From positions 1 to 46,712 of IMG/VR virus record IMGVR_UViG_3300048997_000032: a stretch of 46,712 bases of DNA; one strand, given 5' to 3'. Positions 39,566 to 46,618 of this stretch are shown piece by piece. Both the position numbers and the translations under genes were made by a program. The DNA is from a virus. The notes beneath the pieces are model-generated. The model had not been told where the DNA came from, made no database searches, and saw only the letters and a program-made list of their open reading frames with translations. Every line of letters starts with the position of its first letter. Positions within the stretch are counted from its first letter, which is position 1.

Positions 39566-39802
39566 ATGAAAACAAAATCAGACAGATTGCTGTATGCATT
39601 GGAAGCAGCCTCGGGGGGCCTTCCAACCCGCCACCTGTTGGACCTAGTCCCGCACCCGCACCTATCTGCGTTCTATGACAACATGCGGCTGGCGCAGCGC
39701 AACGCGCATCGGGAAGGATACTCAATCGAGCGTCGGGACGGAACGAAGAAACCCGGTCAGGTAGGACGCCCACCCAGCTTGTACATATTGGTAAAGTTGT
39801 GA
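39566..39802 (+). CDS. 78-residue early protein, possible regulator
   Basis: A small protein with helical N-terminus (KSDRLLYALEAASGGLPTRH), a middle helix (SAFYDNMRLAQRNAHREGY) and a basic wing-like end (IERRDGTKKPGQVGRP). This could be a small winged-helix protein. Its promoter region carries the inverted repeat ACAAAAT/ATTTTGT, so autoregulation is possible but unproven. Confidence 0.5.
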   Translation: MKTKSDRLLYALEAASGGLPTRHLLDLVPHPHLSAFYDNMRLAQRNAHREGYSIERRDGTKKPGQVGRPPSLYILVKL

Positions 39803-39937
39803 TAAACGGCAATCACACGTCAGAACAAAACACGAAAACCCCATCCACGCGTTATTTCCGGTATCTGCTACCTAACTGTCAAAAACCGGCAAAACGCACC
39901 AGCGAACCCCACAAGCCCGGCAAAGCTGTCAAGTGTT

Positions 39938-39959
39938 TATTTTACGGTACCGTAAAATA
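39938..39959 (+). promoter_or_regulatory. 22-bp perfect palindrome (operator-like)
   Basis: Perfect palindrome built on TTTACGGTACCGTAAA and extended by TAT/ATA at the ends, centred between 39948 and 39949. It ends 6 nt before the -35 of the next promoter. A near-palindromic relative is at 40312-40333 and a spaced version at 8325-8346. Confidence 0.55.
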
Positions 39960-39965
39960 TTTATG

Positions 39966-39993
39966 TTGATTTAGTTTCCGGTATCGTTATTGT
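39966..39993 (+). promoter_or_regulatory. promoter of gene 40025
   Basis: TTGATT (39966-39971), a 16-nt spacer and TATTGT (39988-39993). The spacer TAGTTTCCGGTATCGT is nearly identical to that of the promoter at 40337. It follows the palindrome at 39938. Confidence 0.5.
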
Positions 39994-40024
39994 AAGACAT
40001 CAGCAACGAAGGGAACAGCAGATC

Positions 40025-40306
40025 ATGACGCTGCATCAGCCCCCGGTCATCGCAGCCATCGCCGTTGACGAACTCGCCGAAGTCAAGGCGGCTATTGCCA
40101 AGTTGCAGGAACGCGAAAAAGCGCTGGTTGCCGCTCTGAAGGCAACCGGCATGGAGCGGATCGTCGGCACGCTTCACGAAGCGGTCATCAGCCTGTCCGA
40201 ACGCGAAACGGTTGACGTGAAGGCCATGCCCGCCGAACTCAAAGCCCCGTACCTGCGCCTGACACTGGTCGAAACCCTGAAACTCACAGCTAGGAAAACC
40301 AGCTAA
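40025..40306 (+). CDS. 93-residue early coiled-coil protein
   Basis: Helical N-terminal two-thirds (VDELAEVKAAIAKLQEREKA; VVAALKATG-type helix) and a beta/helix C-terminus (AVISLSERETVDVKAMP). Such proteins include nuclease inhibitors and small early regulators; none is certain. GAAGGGAACAG precedes the ATG. Driven by its own promoter. Confidence 0.5.
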   Translation: MTLHQPPVIAAIAVDELAEVKAAIAKLQEREKALVAALKATGMERIVGTLHEAVISLSERETVDVKAMPAELKAPYLRLTLVETLKLTARKTS

Positions 40307-40311
40307 TTTAT

Positions 40312-40333
40312 TTTTGTATGGTACCCTACAAAA
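40312..40333 (+). promoter_or_regulatory. 22-bp near-perfect palindrome (operator-like)
   Basis: TTTTGTATGGT pairs with ACCCTACAAAA, ten of eleven base pairs, centred on GGTACC. It ends 3 nt before the -35 of the next promoter, the same arrangement as the perfect 22-bp palindrome upstream of gene 40025. Confidence 0.5.
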
Positions 40334-40336
40334 CGA

Positions 40337-40364
40337 TTGACTTGGTTTCCGGTACCGTTATTGT
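40337..40364 (+). promoter_or_regulatory. promoter of gene 40394
   Basis: TTGACT (40337-40342), a 16-nt spacer TGGTTTCCGGTACCGT and TATTGT (40359-40364). It matches the promoter at 39966 base for base at most positions, indicating a duplicated promoter unit. Confidence 0.5.
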
Positions 40365-40393
40365 GTGGCTATCGGAAACAGGGAGTTAGGCAG

Positions 40394-40681
40394 ATGAAAA
40401 AGAAATTGGTGCTAGTTTGGGTGGACGACAGCGGATTAGAATTAACTGGCCGCTACCGCGATAGGCTACGTCACTACGCAGAAACCCGCGCAGTGCCGAA
40501 AGCCAGCGCAGTTTGCTTTGGTGACAATACTCCAAAACTACTGGAACGTTTAGTTAAGCACATTGAACAAGAAAAACATAACTACAGATGGATGGGGTAT
40601 TTTAGTTTGGACAACACTAGCAAATTACTAGATATCGCTCGCACAAAAGCACTAGAAGCGGCTTCGCAGGTGCAATCATGA
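40394..40681 (+). CDS. 95-residue hypothetical early protein
   Basis: From the ATG at 40394 with a GGGAG ribosome site. KKKLVLVWVDDSGLELTGRY and PKASAVCFGDNTPKLLERLV suggest a small alpha/beta protein. It is more A+T-rich than its neighbours. The stop overlaps the SprT-like start (ATGA). Function unknown. Confidence 0.5.
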   Translation: MKKKLVLVWVDDSGLELTGRYRDRLRHYAETRAVPKASAVCFGDNTPKLLERLVKHIEQEKHNYRWMGYFSLDNTSKLLDIARTKALEAASQVQS

Positions 40682-41265
40682 AACCGATGGAAACCTATGA
40701 CGTGCTTCACGAAGCGTTCCAGTTTTTCAACCGGGAACTGTTCGCCGACAAGTTGTCCGATTGCCTGATTTTGCTGCACCGGCACCGGTCAGCCTATGGC
40801 TATTTTTGGGCTGAACAGTTCACCGGCAAAATTCACGAGATAGCGCTCAACCCTACCCACATTCGCACCCGCAAGCCGCGCGATACGTTCTCAACATTGG
40901 CGCATGAAATGGTGCATCAGTTGCAGCAGGAACACGGCAAACCGCCGAAAAATGCCTATCACAACAAGCAATGGGCTGGCATGATGAAAACCATCGGCCT
41001 GCAACCCGATGACGGCGAGGGCAAGGAAACCGGGCGCTACGTCTCGCACAAGATCATTGCGGATGGCCCATTTGATACCGCTTTCGCCAAGTTCGCCAAG
41101 AAATACGATTGCAACCTGCTAGGCACCATGCCCAACATCAAAAAGCAAAAAGGCAAAACCAGCAAGTTCAAGTTTGTCTGTCCGGATTGCGATCAGAACG
41201 CATGGGCAAAGGAAACCGCGAAACTGGTTTGCGGCGAATGCAGCACGGAAATGGAAGGGGTTTAG
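40678..41265 (+). CDS. SprT-like zinc metalloprotease
   Basis: A 195-residue protein. The zinc-binding, catalytic helix is HEMVH (76-80), with a downstream His near HNKQW (95). The C-terminus (about 165-193) is a zinc ribbon with C-P-D-C and C-G-E-C. This is the SprT/Spartan layout; cellular relatives cut DNA-protein crosslinks. In a phage replication region it may clear replication blocks or process proteins. It overlaps the preceding gene by 4 nt. Confidence 0.8.
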   Translation: MKPMETYDVLHEAFQFFNRELFADKLSDCLILLHRHRSAYGYFWAEQFTGKIHEIALNPTHIRTRKPRDTFSTLAHEMVHQLQQEHGKPPKNAYHNKQWAGMMKTIGLQPDDGEGKETGRYVSHKIIADGPFDTAFAKFAKKYDCNLLGTMPNIKKQKGKTSKFKFVCPDCDQNAWAKETAKLVCGECSTEMEGV

Positions 41266-41405
41266 ATTATATTTATCTTAGAACCGTTTGGACTGACTTA
41301 CCCTGACCTTGGCGCGGGTGTCGCAAAATACCGTCGCAAGGCCAATCAAGTCGCGACGCAACAATGCTAAATAAATCCTAGGTTTTTAGTCTCTATTGCA
41401 AATCA

Positions 41406-41445
41406 CTTCGACCGGATGGTAGCAATGCCGTCCGGTCTTTCGAAG
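41406..41445 (+). promoter_or_regulatory. hairpin upstream of the primase-helicase gene
   Basis: GACCGGATGG (41410-41419) can pair with CCGTCCGGTC (41428-41437) around an 8-nt loop with one G-U, and flanking CTTC/GAAG (41406-41409, 41442-41445) may extend it. Only three T residues follow. It ends just before the ribosome site, so it may be a weak terminator, a translation control element or part of an origin. The rest of the gap (41266-41405) shows nothing clear. Confidence 0.35.
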
Positions 41446-41455
41446 GCGGATCATC

Positions 41456-43753
41456 TTGAACATGCTGGAACTGGCAAAGGGCCTGTACGCTACGCACGGC
41501 CTGCTGCCTGTCCCCGTGTCCGGAAAGATACCGATGGGCACCGGCTGGAACATGGCATCCATCGCAACTCGGCTGGCTCACATTGCTGCACCGCAATGTA
41601 CCGGCATCGGCATCCAGTGCGGTCTGGTGCTCCACCCGGTTCTAGGCTGGCGTGACGCGCGCATACTCGACATGGACATAGACGACGCCGGACAGCGCAA
41701 CGCTTTTCACCGGGCTTTTCTGCCCGTTCAAAGCTGGCGCTGGGGAAGACGCCCGGCAACCCTGCTGTTTACCGATCCCGGGGTTATCAACCGAGAAAAG
41801 TTTGGCCCCGTCCAACTGCTAGGCGCAGGCAAACAGGCCGTATGGTTCGGACGCTATATCAATGCCAGCCCGCTACCCAACGATCCGACAGACTACTGGC
41901 ATGAAGGCGCTGACATTCTGGACGCGCCAGCGGTCAGCGTTCCCGCTGCCACGCTACAGGCAGCCATCGAAACGGCCCTGACTGCCGCTGGCGTCCCGTT
42001 GCAACAAAAAAGCATGCTTTTGGAGCATGCGAAGCCGTTGAGTCAGGAAGATATCGCTTTTCTCACGCCTGACAATTTTGCCCGCTTCGACGCTGAAATA
42101 AAAAGCATGCTTTTTGATGCTTTGAACAAGCCAACCGGTTCGGGACGTGGTGATCGCTTCTATCATTTGGGTTTGAAATACGGCGCACTGATTAAAGCCA
42201 GCGGATCGGCGCAGGCGTTGACGGACGCAGCTTGCCAGATTTGCCCGGCAGACAAGCTGATCGAATACGAAATCACGAAAAAGCATGCTTTCCTGTACGA
42301 TATCGGAAATATCGCCGATACCGTATTCTCGCAACTGCCCGGTGACTTGGGCGCGGGCGACAAGCGCGACTTCGCCCGGGGCGTCGGCATGTCCATGGGG
42401 CTGGGACAACGTGTCGAGGTAGAAAAGAAAAAGCATGCTTTATTGATGCCAACGGGGCGCGGTTACGCTGGTCAGACCGCCACGGATTTGATGCGGGAAA
42501 ATCTGCCGCCGTTACGTTTTTTAGTTAATCGTTTTTTAAGTGATAGCGGCTGCATCGTGCTCGCTGGCAAACCCAAAGTAGGCAAAGGCTGGATCATTCT
42601 GGAACTGGCGCTGGGGATTGCCGAAGGCGGTCAGTTTTGGGGCGAGCAATGCGAACAGGGCGAGGTGCTGTTGTACATGCTGGAAGACAGCAAGCGCCGG
42701 GCCAAAGAGCGTTTGCAAATCATGCGCCCGAATGGATTGACTACCGGCAACAGCATGCGGTTTCGCTATTCAATGGATGGGCCGTTCTACATCAACGCCG
42801 ATGGTTCGGGTTCATTGCTGGACGACATCAAAGAACATCTACGCTGCTTCCCCGGCATCCGCCTTGTGGTGGTGGACGTGCTGCAACGCATTCGCGGCAT
42901 CATCGATAAAAGCGATAACGCTTATCAGGTTGACTACAAAATCATTGGTGCTATACAAAAACTGTGCGCCGAACATGGCGTCTTGAGCGTCGTGGTTCAC
43001 CACACCAAGAAGGGTAAAGTTGACGAAGCCATTGACAGCATCAACGGCAGCTTTGGCGTGATCGGCGCGGCAGACGGCGGCATCGTGATCGCCCGCGAAG
43101 GCGATATCATGCGGGCAATGAGCATGATGCGCGACGTGGAAGATTTCGAATTTGAGTTGACCAAAGAAGGAAAAAACCCCGTGTGGAAACCTGCGCAAAC
43201 CGCCTCTGAAATGCTGGCCCCCGGCGACGGTTCGAAAACCAACACGGTGCTGCATGCGCTGCTGGCTGCCGCATGCCAACTGACCGCTGGCGATATTTCC
43301 AAGCGCACCGGCATCCCGGAAAACAACGTTGCCACCTATTTGGGCCGCTTGGTGCAGAACAACCAAGCCACCCGGCCGTCGCGCGGCTACTACATGGCGC
43401 ACGGCCTGCCGCCGCGCGAACGCATTGAAGGCATCAAGGACAAGATAAAAAGCATGCTTTTAACCCCGGTCAGTCCTGACATCGAAATGAAGTACGCACC
43501 GAAGGGTGCCCCGGAAGGTGCTAGGTTTATGCTGCTGACCGACGTAACGATCAAGGAAATCGAGGGCAGCTTTATCGGCGGCGAACGCGCGCTGAAAAGT
43601 TTGAAGCTGCGCGGGCTGTGCGAGTACAATGCCGACACGGTATGGCTGATCGGCAGCGAGTGGGGTGGTGCGCAACATCAGGTTTATTTTCCTAACCCAT
43701 TCGCGGTACCGGAAAAAGCATGCTTTAAGTTTCCATGGGAGGTAGGACAGTGA
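41456..43753 (+). CDS. primase-polymerase / RecA-like helicase fusion
   Basis: A 765-residue replication protein. Residues about 1-160 are a prim-pol domain (GLLPVPVSGKIPMGTGW; ILDMDIDD with catalytic acids near 72-76). Residues about 345-600 are a RepA/AAA-type motor: Walker A LAGKPKVGKGW (about 368-378), YMLEDSKRRAKERL, Walker B LVVVDVLQ (about 468-475) and the VVHHTKKGK sensor. The C-terminus has a winged-helix-like part (GDISKRTGIPENNVATYLG). The frame opens at TTG (41456) with GAAGGCGGA upstream; an ATG lies two codons later. The gene contains six of seven AAAGCATGCTTT palindromes, all outside the motor core. Confidence 0.85.
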   Translation: MNMLELAKGLYATHGLLPVPVSGKIPMGTGWNMASIATRLAHIAAPQCTGIGIQCGLVLHPVLGWRDARILDMDIDDAGQRNAFHRAFLPVQSWRWGRRPATLLFTDPGVINREKFGPVQLLGAGKQAVWFGRYINASPLPNDPTDYWHEGADILDAPAVSVPAATLQAAIETALTAAGVPLQQKSMLLEHAKPLSQEDIAFLTPDNFARFDAEIKSMLFDALNKPTGSGRGDRFYHLGLKYGALIKASGSAQALTDAACQICPADKLIEYEITKKHAFLYDIGNIADTVFSQLPGDLGAGDKRDFARGVGMSMGLGQRVEVEKKKHALLMPTGRGYAGQTATDLMRENLPPLRFLVNRFLSDSGCIVLAGKPKVGKGWIILELALGIAEGGQFWGEQCEQGEVLLYMLEDSKRRAKERLQIMRPNGLTTGNSMRFRYSMDGPFYINADGSGSLLDDIKEHLRCFPGIRLVVVDVLQRIRGIIDKSDNAYQVDYKIIGAIQKLCAEHGVLSVVVHHTKKGKVDEAIDSINGSFGVIGAADGGIVIAREGDIMRAMSMMRDVEDFEFELTKEGKNPVWKPAQTASEMLAPGDGSKTNTVLHALLAAACQLTAGDISKRTGIPENNVATYLGRLVQNNQATRPSRGYYMAHGLPPRERIEGIKDKIKSMLLTPVSPDIEMKYAPKGAPEGARFMLLTDVTIKEIEGSFIGGERALKSLKLRGLCEYNADTVWLIGSEWGGAQHQVYFPNPFAVPEKACFKFPWEVGQ

Positions 43754-43798
43754 AATACCCATGGGAAACCGAACCCGAACCGGAAAAAAGCATGCTTT
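42008..43798. repeat. seven AAAGCATGCTTT palindromes
   Basis: Perfect palindromes with core AAAGCATGCTTT at 42008-42021, 42100-42115 (longest, A5GCATGCT5), 42280-42291, 42430-42441, 43448-43461, 43715-43726 and 43787-43798. They are read as K-S-M-L (three in the primase gene, one in the next gene), K-H-A (two) and K-A-C (one), so all three codon phases are used. No further copy was noticed in the window. A bare GCATGC lies at 42025. Such phase-independent repetition suggests a DNA-level role. Confidence 0.85.
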
Positions 43799-44028
43799 CT
43801 GATTTGGACACCTACATCAATTTTATGGATGGCCATGTTCGCGTCCGCGCGTTCAAGGACGGCGTTCAACTCGGCACATTCTCGATCACCAGCGACGGCA
43901 CCGAGCTAGGCGCGGAAATCTCGTTGCAGAACGGTGCAAACTACAAAATTGTCGTTGTCGGCCATCCCGTCACCACTGATCCGATCATGACGCCGGAAGA
44001 ACTGGCAAACTACTTGTTAACAATATGA
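43750..44028 (+). CDS. 92-residue early protein
   Basis: Starts at GTG (43750) with GGAGGT 7 nt upstream, overlapping the primase stop. YPWETEPEPEKSMLSDLDTY precedes a beta-rich domain (GHVRVRAFKDGVQLGTF; GANYKIVVVGHPVTTD). The seventh palindrome lies in its N-terminus. Overlaps the methyltransferase start. Function unknown. Confidence 0.55.
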   Translation: MKYPWETEPEPEKSMLSDLDTYINFMDGHVRVRAFKDGVQLGTFSITSDGTELGAEISLQNGANYKIVVVGHPVTTDPIMTPEELANYLLTI

Positions 44029-44768
44029 CTGCGTATTACAACGAAAATAATGCATACGCCGCTAGCCGTTTGCGGTATTTGATAGCCAACAACTTGATCG
44101 CTCCGGGGGATGTTGATGAAAGAAGCATTCTGGAAGTCACGTCCAGCGATCTTGTCGGATACCAACAATGCCACTTTTTTGCCGGTATCGGAGGTTGGAG
44201 CCTGGCCTTTCGATATGCAGGCGTCCCCGATAGCGAACCTGTCTGGAGTGGTTCTTGTCCCTGCCAGCCCTTTTCCGCAGCCGGATTGCAAGCCGGTTTT
44301 GCTGACAAACGGCATTTATGGCCCGCATGGCACGGCATCATCCGCAAGTGCAGACCTGCAATTATTTTTGGAGAGCAGGTTACAAACGCAATTCGGCTTG
44401 AATGGCTTGACCAAGTTTTCGGTAACCTTGAAGAAGATCAGTACGCCTGTGGGGCGGCAGTTCTGCCAGCTAACACGGTCGGTGCAGACCATGAACGCAA
44501 AAGAATATATTGGGTTGCCTACGCCTTGCGCAAGAGACACGCAGGACTTGGGCCGATTTGGACCCTTCAAAGCGAGCATGGCCCGCCGCACCCGTTCGCT
44601 AACGACCCATTTGTTGGCGCTAGGAATGCCGTGGGGGGTGATTTCATCAGCTTGTTGCCTGGTAATGGGCTATCCCTTGCCATGGAACGTCAGGCGATAC
44701 GCGCCTACGGTAACGCAATCGTTCCGCAAGCAGCCGCTGCTTTCATAAGAGCTACCTTGACAAAATAA
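44025..44768 (+). CDS. C5 cytosine-specific DNA methyltransferase
   Basis: A compact 247-residue enzyme. Motif I is HFFAGIGGW (SAM binding, about 50-58), motif IV GSCPCQPFSAAG with catalytic Cys80, motif VI GEQV in place of ENV, motif VIII GADHERKRIYWV, and motif X YGNAIVPQAAAAFI. The target-recognition region is short. No cognate restriction gene is nearby, so it is an orphan enzyme, probably masking phage DNA from host restriction. ATGA overlap with the previous gene. Confidence 0.85.
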   Translation: MTAYYNENNAYAASRLRYLIANNLIAPGDVDERSILEVTSSDLVGYQQCHFFAGIGGWSLAFRYAGVPDSEPVWSGSCPCQPFSAAGLQAGFADKRHLWPAWHGIIRKCRPAIIFGEQVTNAIRLEWLDQVFGNLEEDQYACGAAVLPANTVGADHERKRIYWVAYALRKRHAGLGPIWTLQSEHGPPHPFANDPFVGARNAVGGDFISLLPGNGLSLAMERQAIRAYGNAIVPQAAAAFIRATLTK

Positions 44769-44785
44769 AAACGGTACCGTAAACT
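44757..44785 (+). promoter_or_regulatory. strong-looking promoter of the SF2 helicase
   Basis: TTGACA (44757-44762), exactly 17 nt, and TAAACT (44780-44785), just before the helicase ATG at 44793. The spacer contains the palindrome ACGGTACCGT (44771-44780), which recalls the 22-bp elements upstream. The TSS would lie near the start codon. Confidence 0.55.
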
Positions 44786-44792
44786 TAACAAA

Positions 44793-46388
44793 ATGAAACA
44801 ACAGATTATCCTTCGACCACATCAGCAGAAGTGCATCGATATGTTGCGCTCGTATCCTGATAAGTATGCCGTGGCCGAAGTTGCTGTAGCTGGCGGCAAG
44901 TCGCTGGTGCTGGGGTGTCTCGCCGGTTTTAACAACACCGGGCGAACGTTGATCTTGGCGCACAACAAGGAACTGGTACACCAAAACGCGGAAGCTTGCC
45001 GCCAAGTCAACATTCAGCCCGGTATCTGTTCGGCTTCCATCGGCAAGAACGTGTTCAGCAAGGTCACGGTCGGAACCGTGCAAACCGTGGTCCGGCGCAC
45101 CAAGTCGTTTCAGGATGTGAATTTAATCCTAGTGGATGAAGTGCATCGAACGCCGGTCAACAAAACCTCAAGCTATCGCAAAGTGTTCGAAGCCATCCCG
45201 CATGCCAAGGTGCGCGGCCTGACCGGCACGCCGTTCCGGGCGGACGGTACCGGCAGTTTGGAAAAAACCTTCGGTCCGATCATTTATCGCTACAGTTTTC
45301 TGGACGCACTGCGCGATGGCTATGTCAAGCCATTGATCCCGGCGCATTCCGAAATGGCAGCCGAAATAAATGTGGAAGGCGTTAAGACGATTGGTGAAGA
45401 TTATGACCTTGACGAGCTTGCCTCACGCGCTATTGCACTGTCCCCGTTGCACTCCAAAGCTATTGTGCAAACAATGCAACGACAGGGTCGCAAATGCGTA
45501 TTGGTATTTGCCTGCAACTGCGAACATGCCGACGTACTGGAAAAACAACTCGGCTCTATCGCGGCGTCCGTTCATAGTAAATCGCCAAAAGGCAAACGCG
45601 AAAAGATGGTGGCCGCTTTTAAGAACGGAACACTTAAAATTTTGATATCGGTTGCGATGTTCGATACCGGCTTCAACGCCGTCGATATCGATCTACTGGC
45701 GTTCTGCCGCGCAACAAAATCCCCGGTGTTCTTTGCGCAGGCATTGGGGCGCGGCGCGCGGTTGACACCGCATGCGGAAAACTGCGCCGTGCTGGACTTC
45801 GGCGGTAACGTCAGTCGCCATGGTGCGCTCGATCAAATTGCAGCGTCGCCCGGCGTTGAACTGCAATGCGACCCCTGCGGCAAACGCTGGGAAACATGGA
45901 AACATGGGCGAACGTGTCCCAAATGCAAAGCAGTCCACAAGAGCGCCACCAAATGCAAGGGTTGTCAGGACCGCTTTGACCAGTTCTACCACGGTGCAAC
46001 CTGCCCTCATTGCGGCCTGATGCAGTCCAGCGTCAAGACGTGCAACGCATGCAGCAACATCTATGCGGTTTGGCTGCATCCGACGTGCCCTCATTGCGGT
46101 TACGACAATACCAACCTACAGAGCCCCGGCAAGGATTTGACTGAAAGCGGAGCGTTGGAAGAATTAATCAACACCACTGATATCATCAAGGCGCAGCCAT
46201 GGCAGCGCGTTACCCGACCTCCGTTCAAAACATCCAGTTGGCAAATACCTACACAATATACCACAGCAAAATGGCCTTACGACACGTTACCGGAAAATAT
46301 CCAAGCGGTGTACTTGACAAAAGCCGGTAACGGCCACATAACCATCAAAGGTTGGTACGATGCCAACGGCGCGGTTCATCAAATTTAG
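44793..46388 (+). CDS. SF2 DEAD/DEAH-type helicase with tandem zinc ribbons
   Basis: A 531-residue helicase. Q-motif-like LRPHQQKCIDML, Walker A AVAGGKS (31-37), Ia LILAHNKELV, II DEVH (115-118), III GLTGTPFR, V/VI near FAQALGRGARL. After about residue 350 come three tandem zinc ribbons, C-x2-C pairs CDPC/CPKC, CKGC/CPHC and CNAC/CPHC, about 30 residues each. It probably unwinds DNA or RNA with extra nucleic-acid binding from the ribbons. It has its own promoter. Confidence 0.85.
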   Translation: MKQQIILRPHQQKCIDMLRSYPDKYAVAEVAVAGGKSLVLGCLAGFNNTGRTLILAHNKELVHQNAEACRQVNIQPGICSASIGKNVFSKVTVGTVQTVVRRTKSFQDVNLILVDEVHRTPVNKTSSYRKVFEAIPHAKVRGLTGTPFRADGTGSLEKTFGPIIYRYSFLDALRDGYVKPLIPAHSEMAAEINVEGVKTIGEDYDLDELASRAIALSPLHSKAIVQTMQRQGRKCVLVFACNCEHADVLEKQLGSIAASVHSKSPKGKREKMVAAFKNGTLKILISVAMFDTGFNAVDIDLLAFCRATKSPVFFAQALGRGARLTPHAENCAVLDFGGNVSRHGALDQIAASPGVELQCDPCGKRWETWKHGRTCPKCKAVHKSATKCKGCQDRFDQFYHGATCPHCGLMQSSVKTCNACSNIYAVWLHPTCPHCGYDNTNLQSPGKDLTESGALEELINTTDIIKAQPWQRVTRPPFKTSSWQIPTQYTTAKWPYDTLPENIQAVYLTKAGNGHITIKGWYDANGAVHQI

Positions 46389-46399
46389 GAAGTGGTGCT

Positions 46400-46588
46400 A
46401 TGAAAAACGAAAATCAAATCACAGCAGCGCAAATTGACAAAGTAGCCCGTGCCATTTGGAATGACCGCGTACAGCGCAATGCTACACTAGGCATTGATCT
46501 TGAGCCACGGGGCGACGGCGACATACCAGCTAGAAACGGCATTTTCAAAGAAGCAATAGCAGCGATAAAGGCGATGAAAGAAGTCTAA
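46400..46588 (+). CDS. 62-residue hypothetical protein
   Basis: From the ATG at 46400 with TTAGGAAGTGG upstream. AQIDKVARAIWNDRVQRNAT and EAIAAIKAMKEV are helices. Co-transcribed with the helicase. Function unknown. Confidence 0.5.
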   Translation: MKNENQITAAQIDKVARAIWNDRVQRNATLGIDLEPRGDGDIPARNGIFKEAIAAIKAMKEV

Positions 46589-46618
46589 GGGATGGTCCCT
46601 GAACATAGGAGCTACAAA

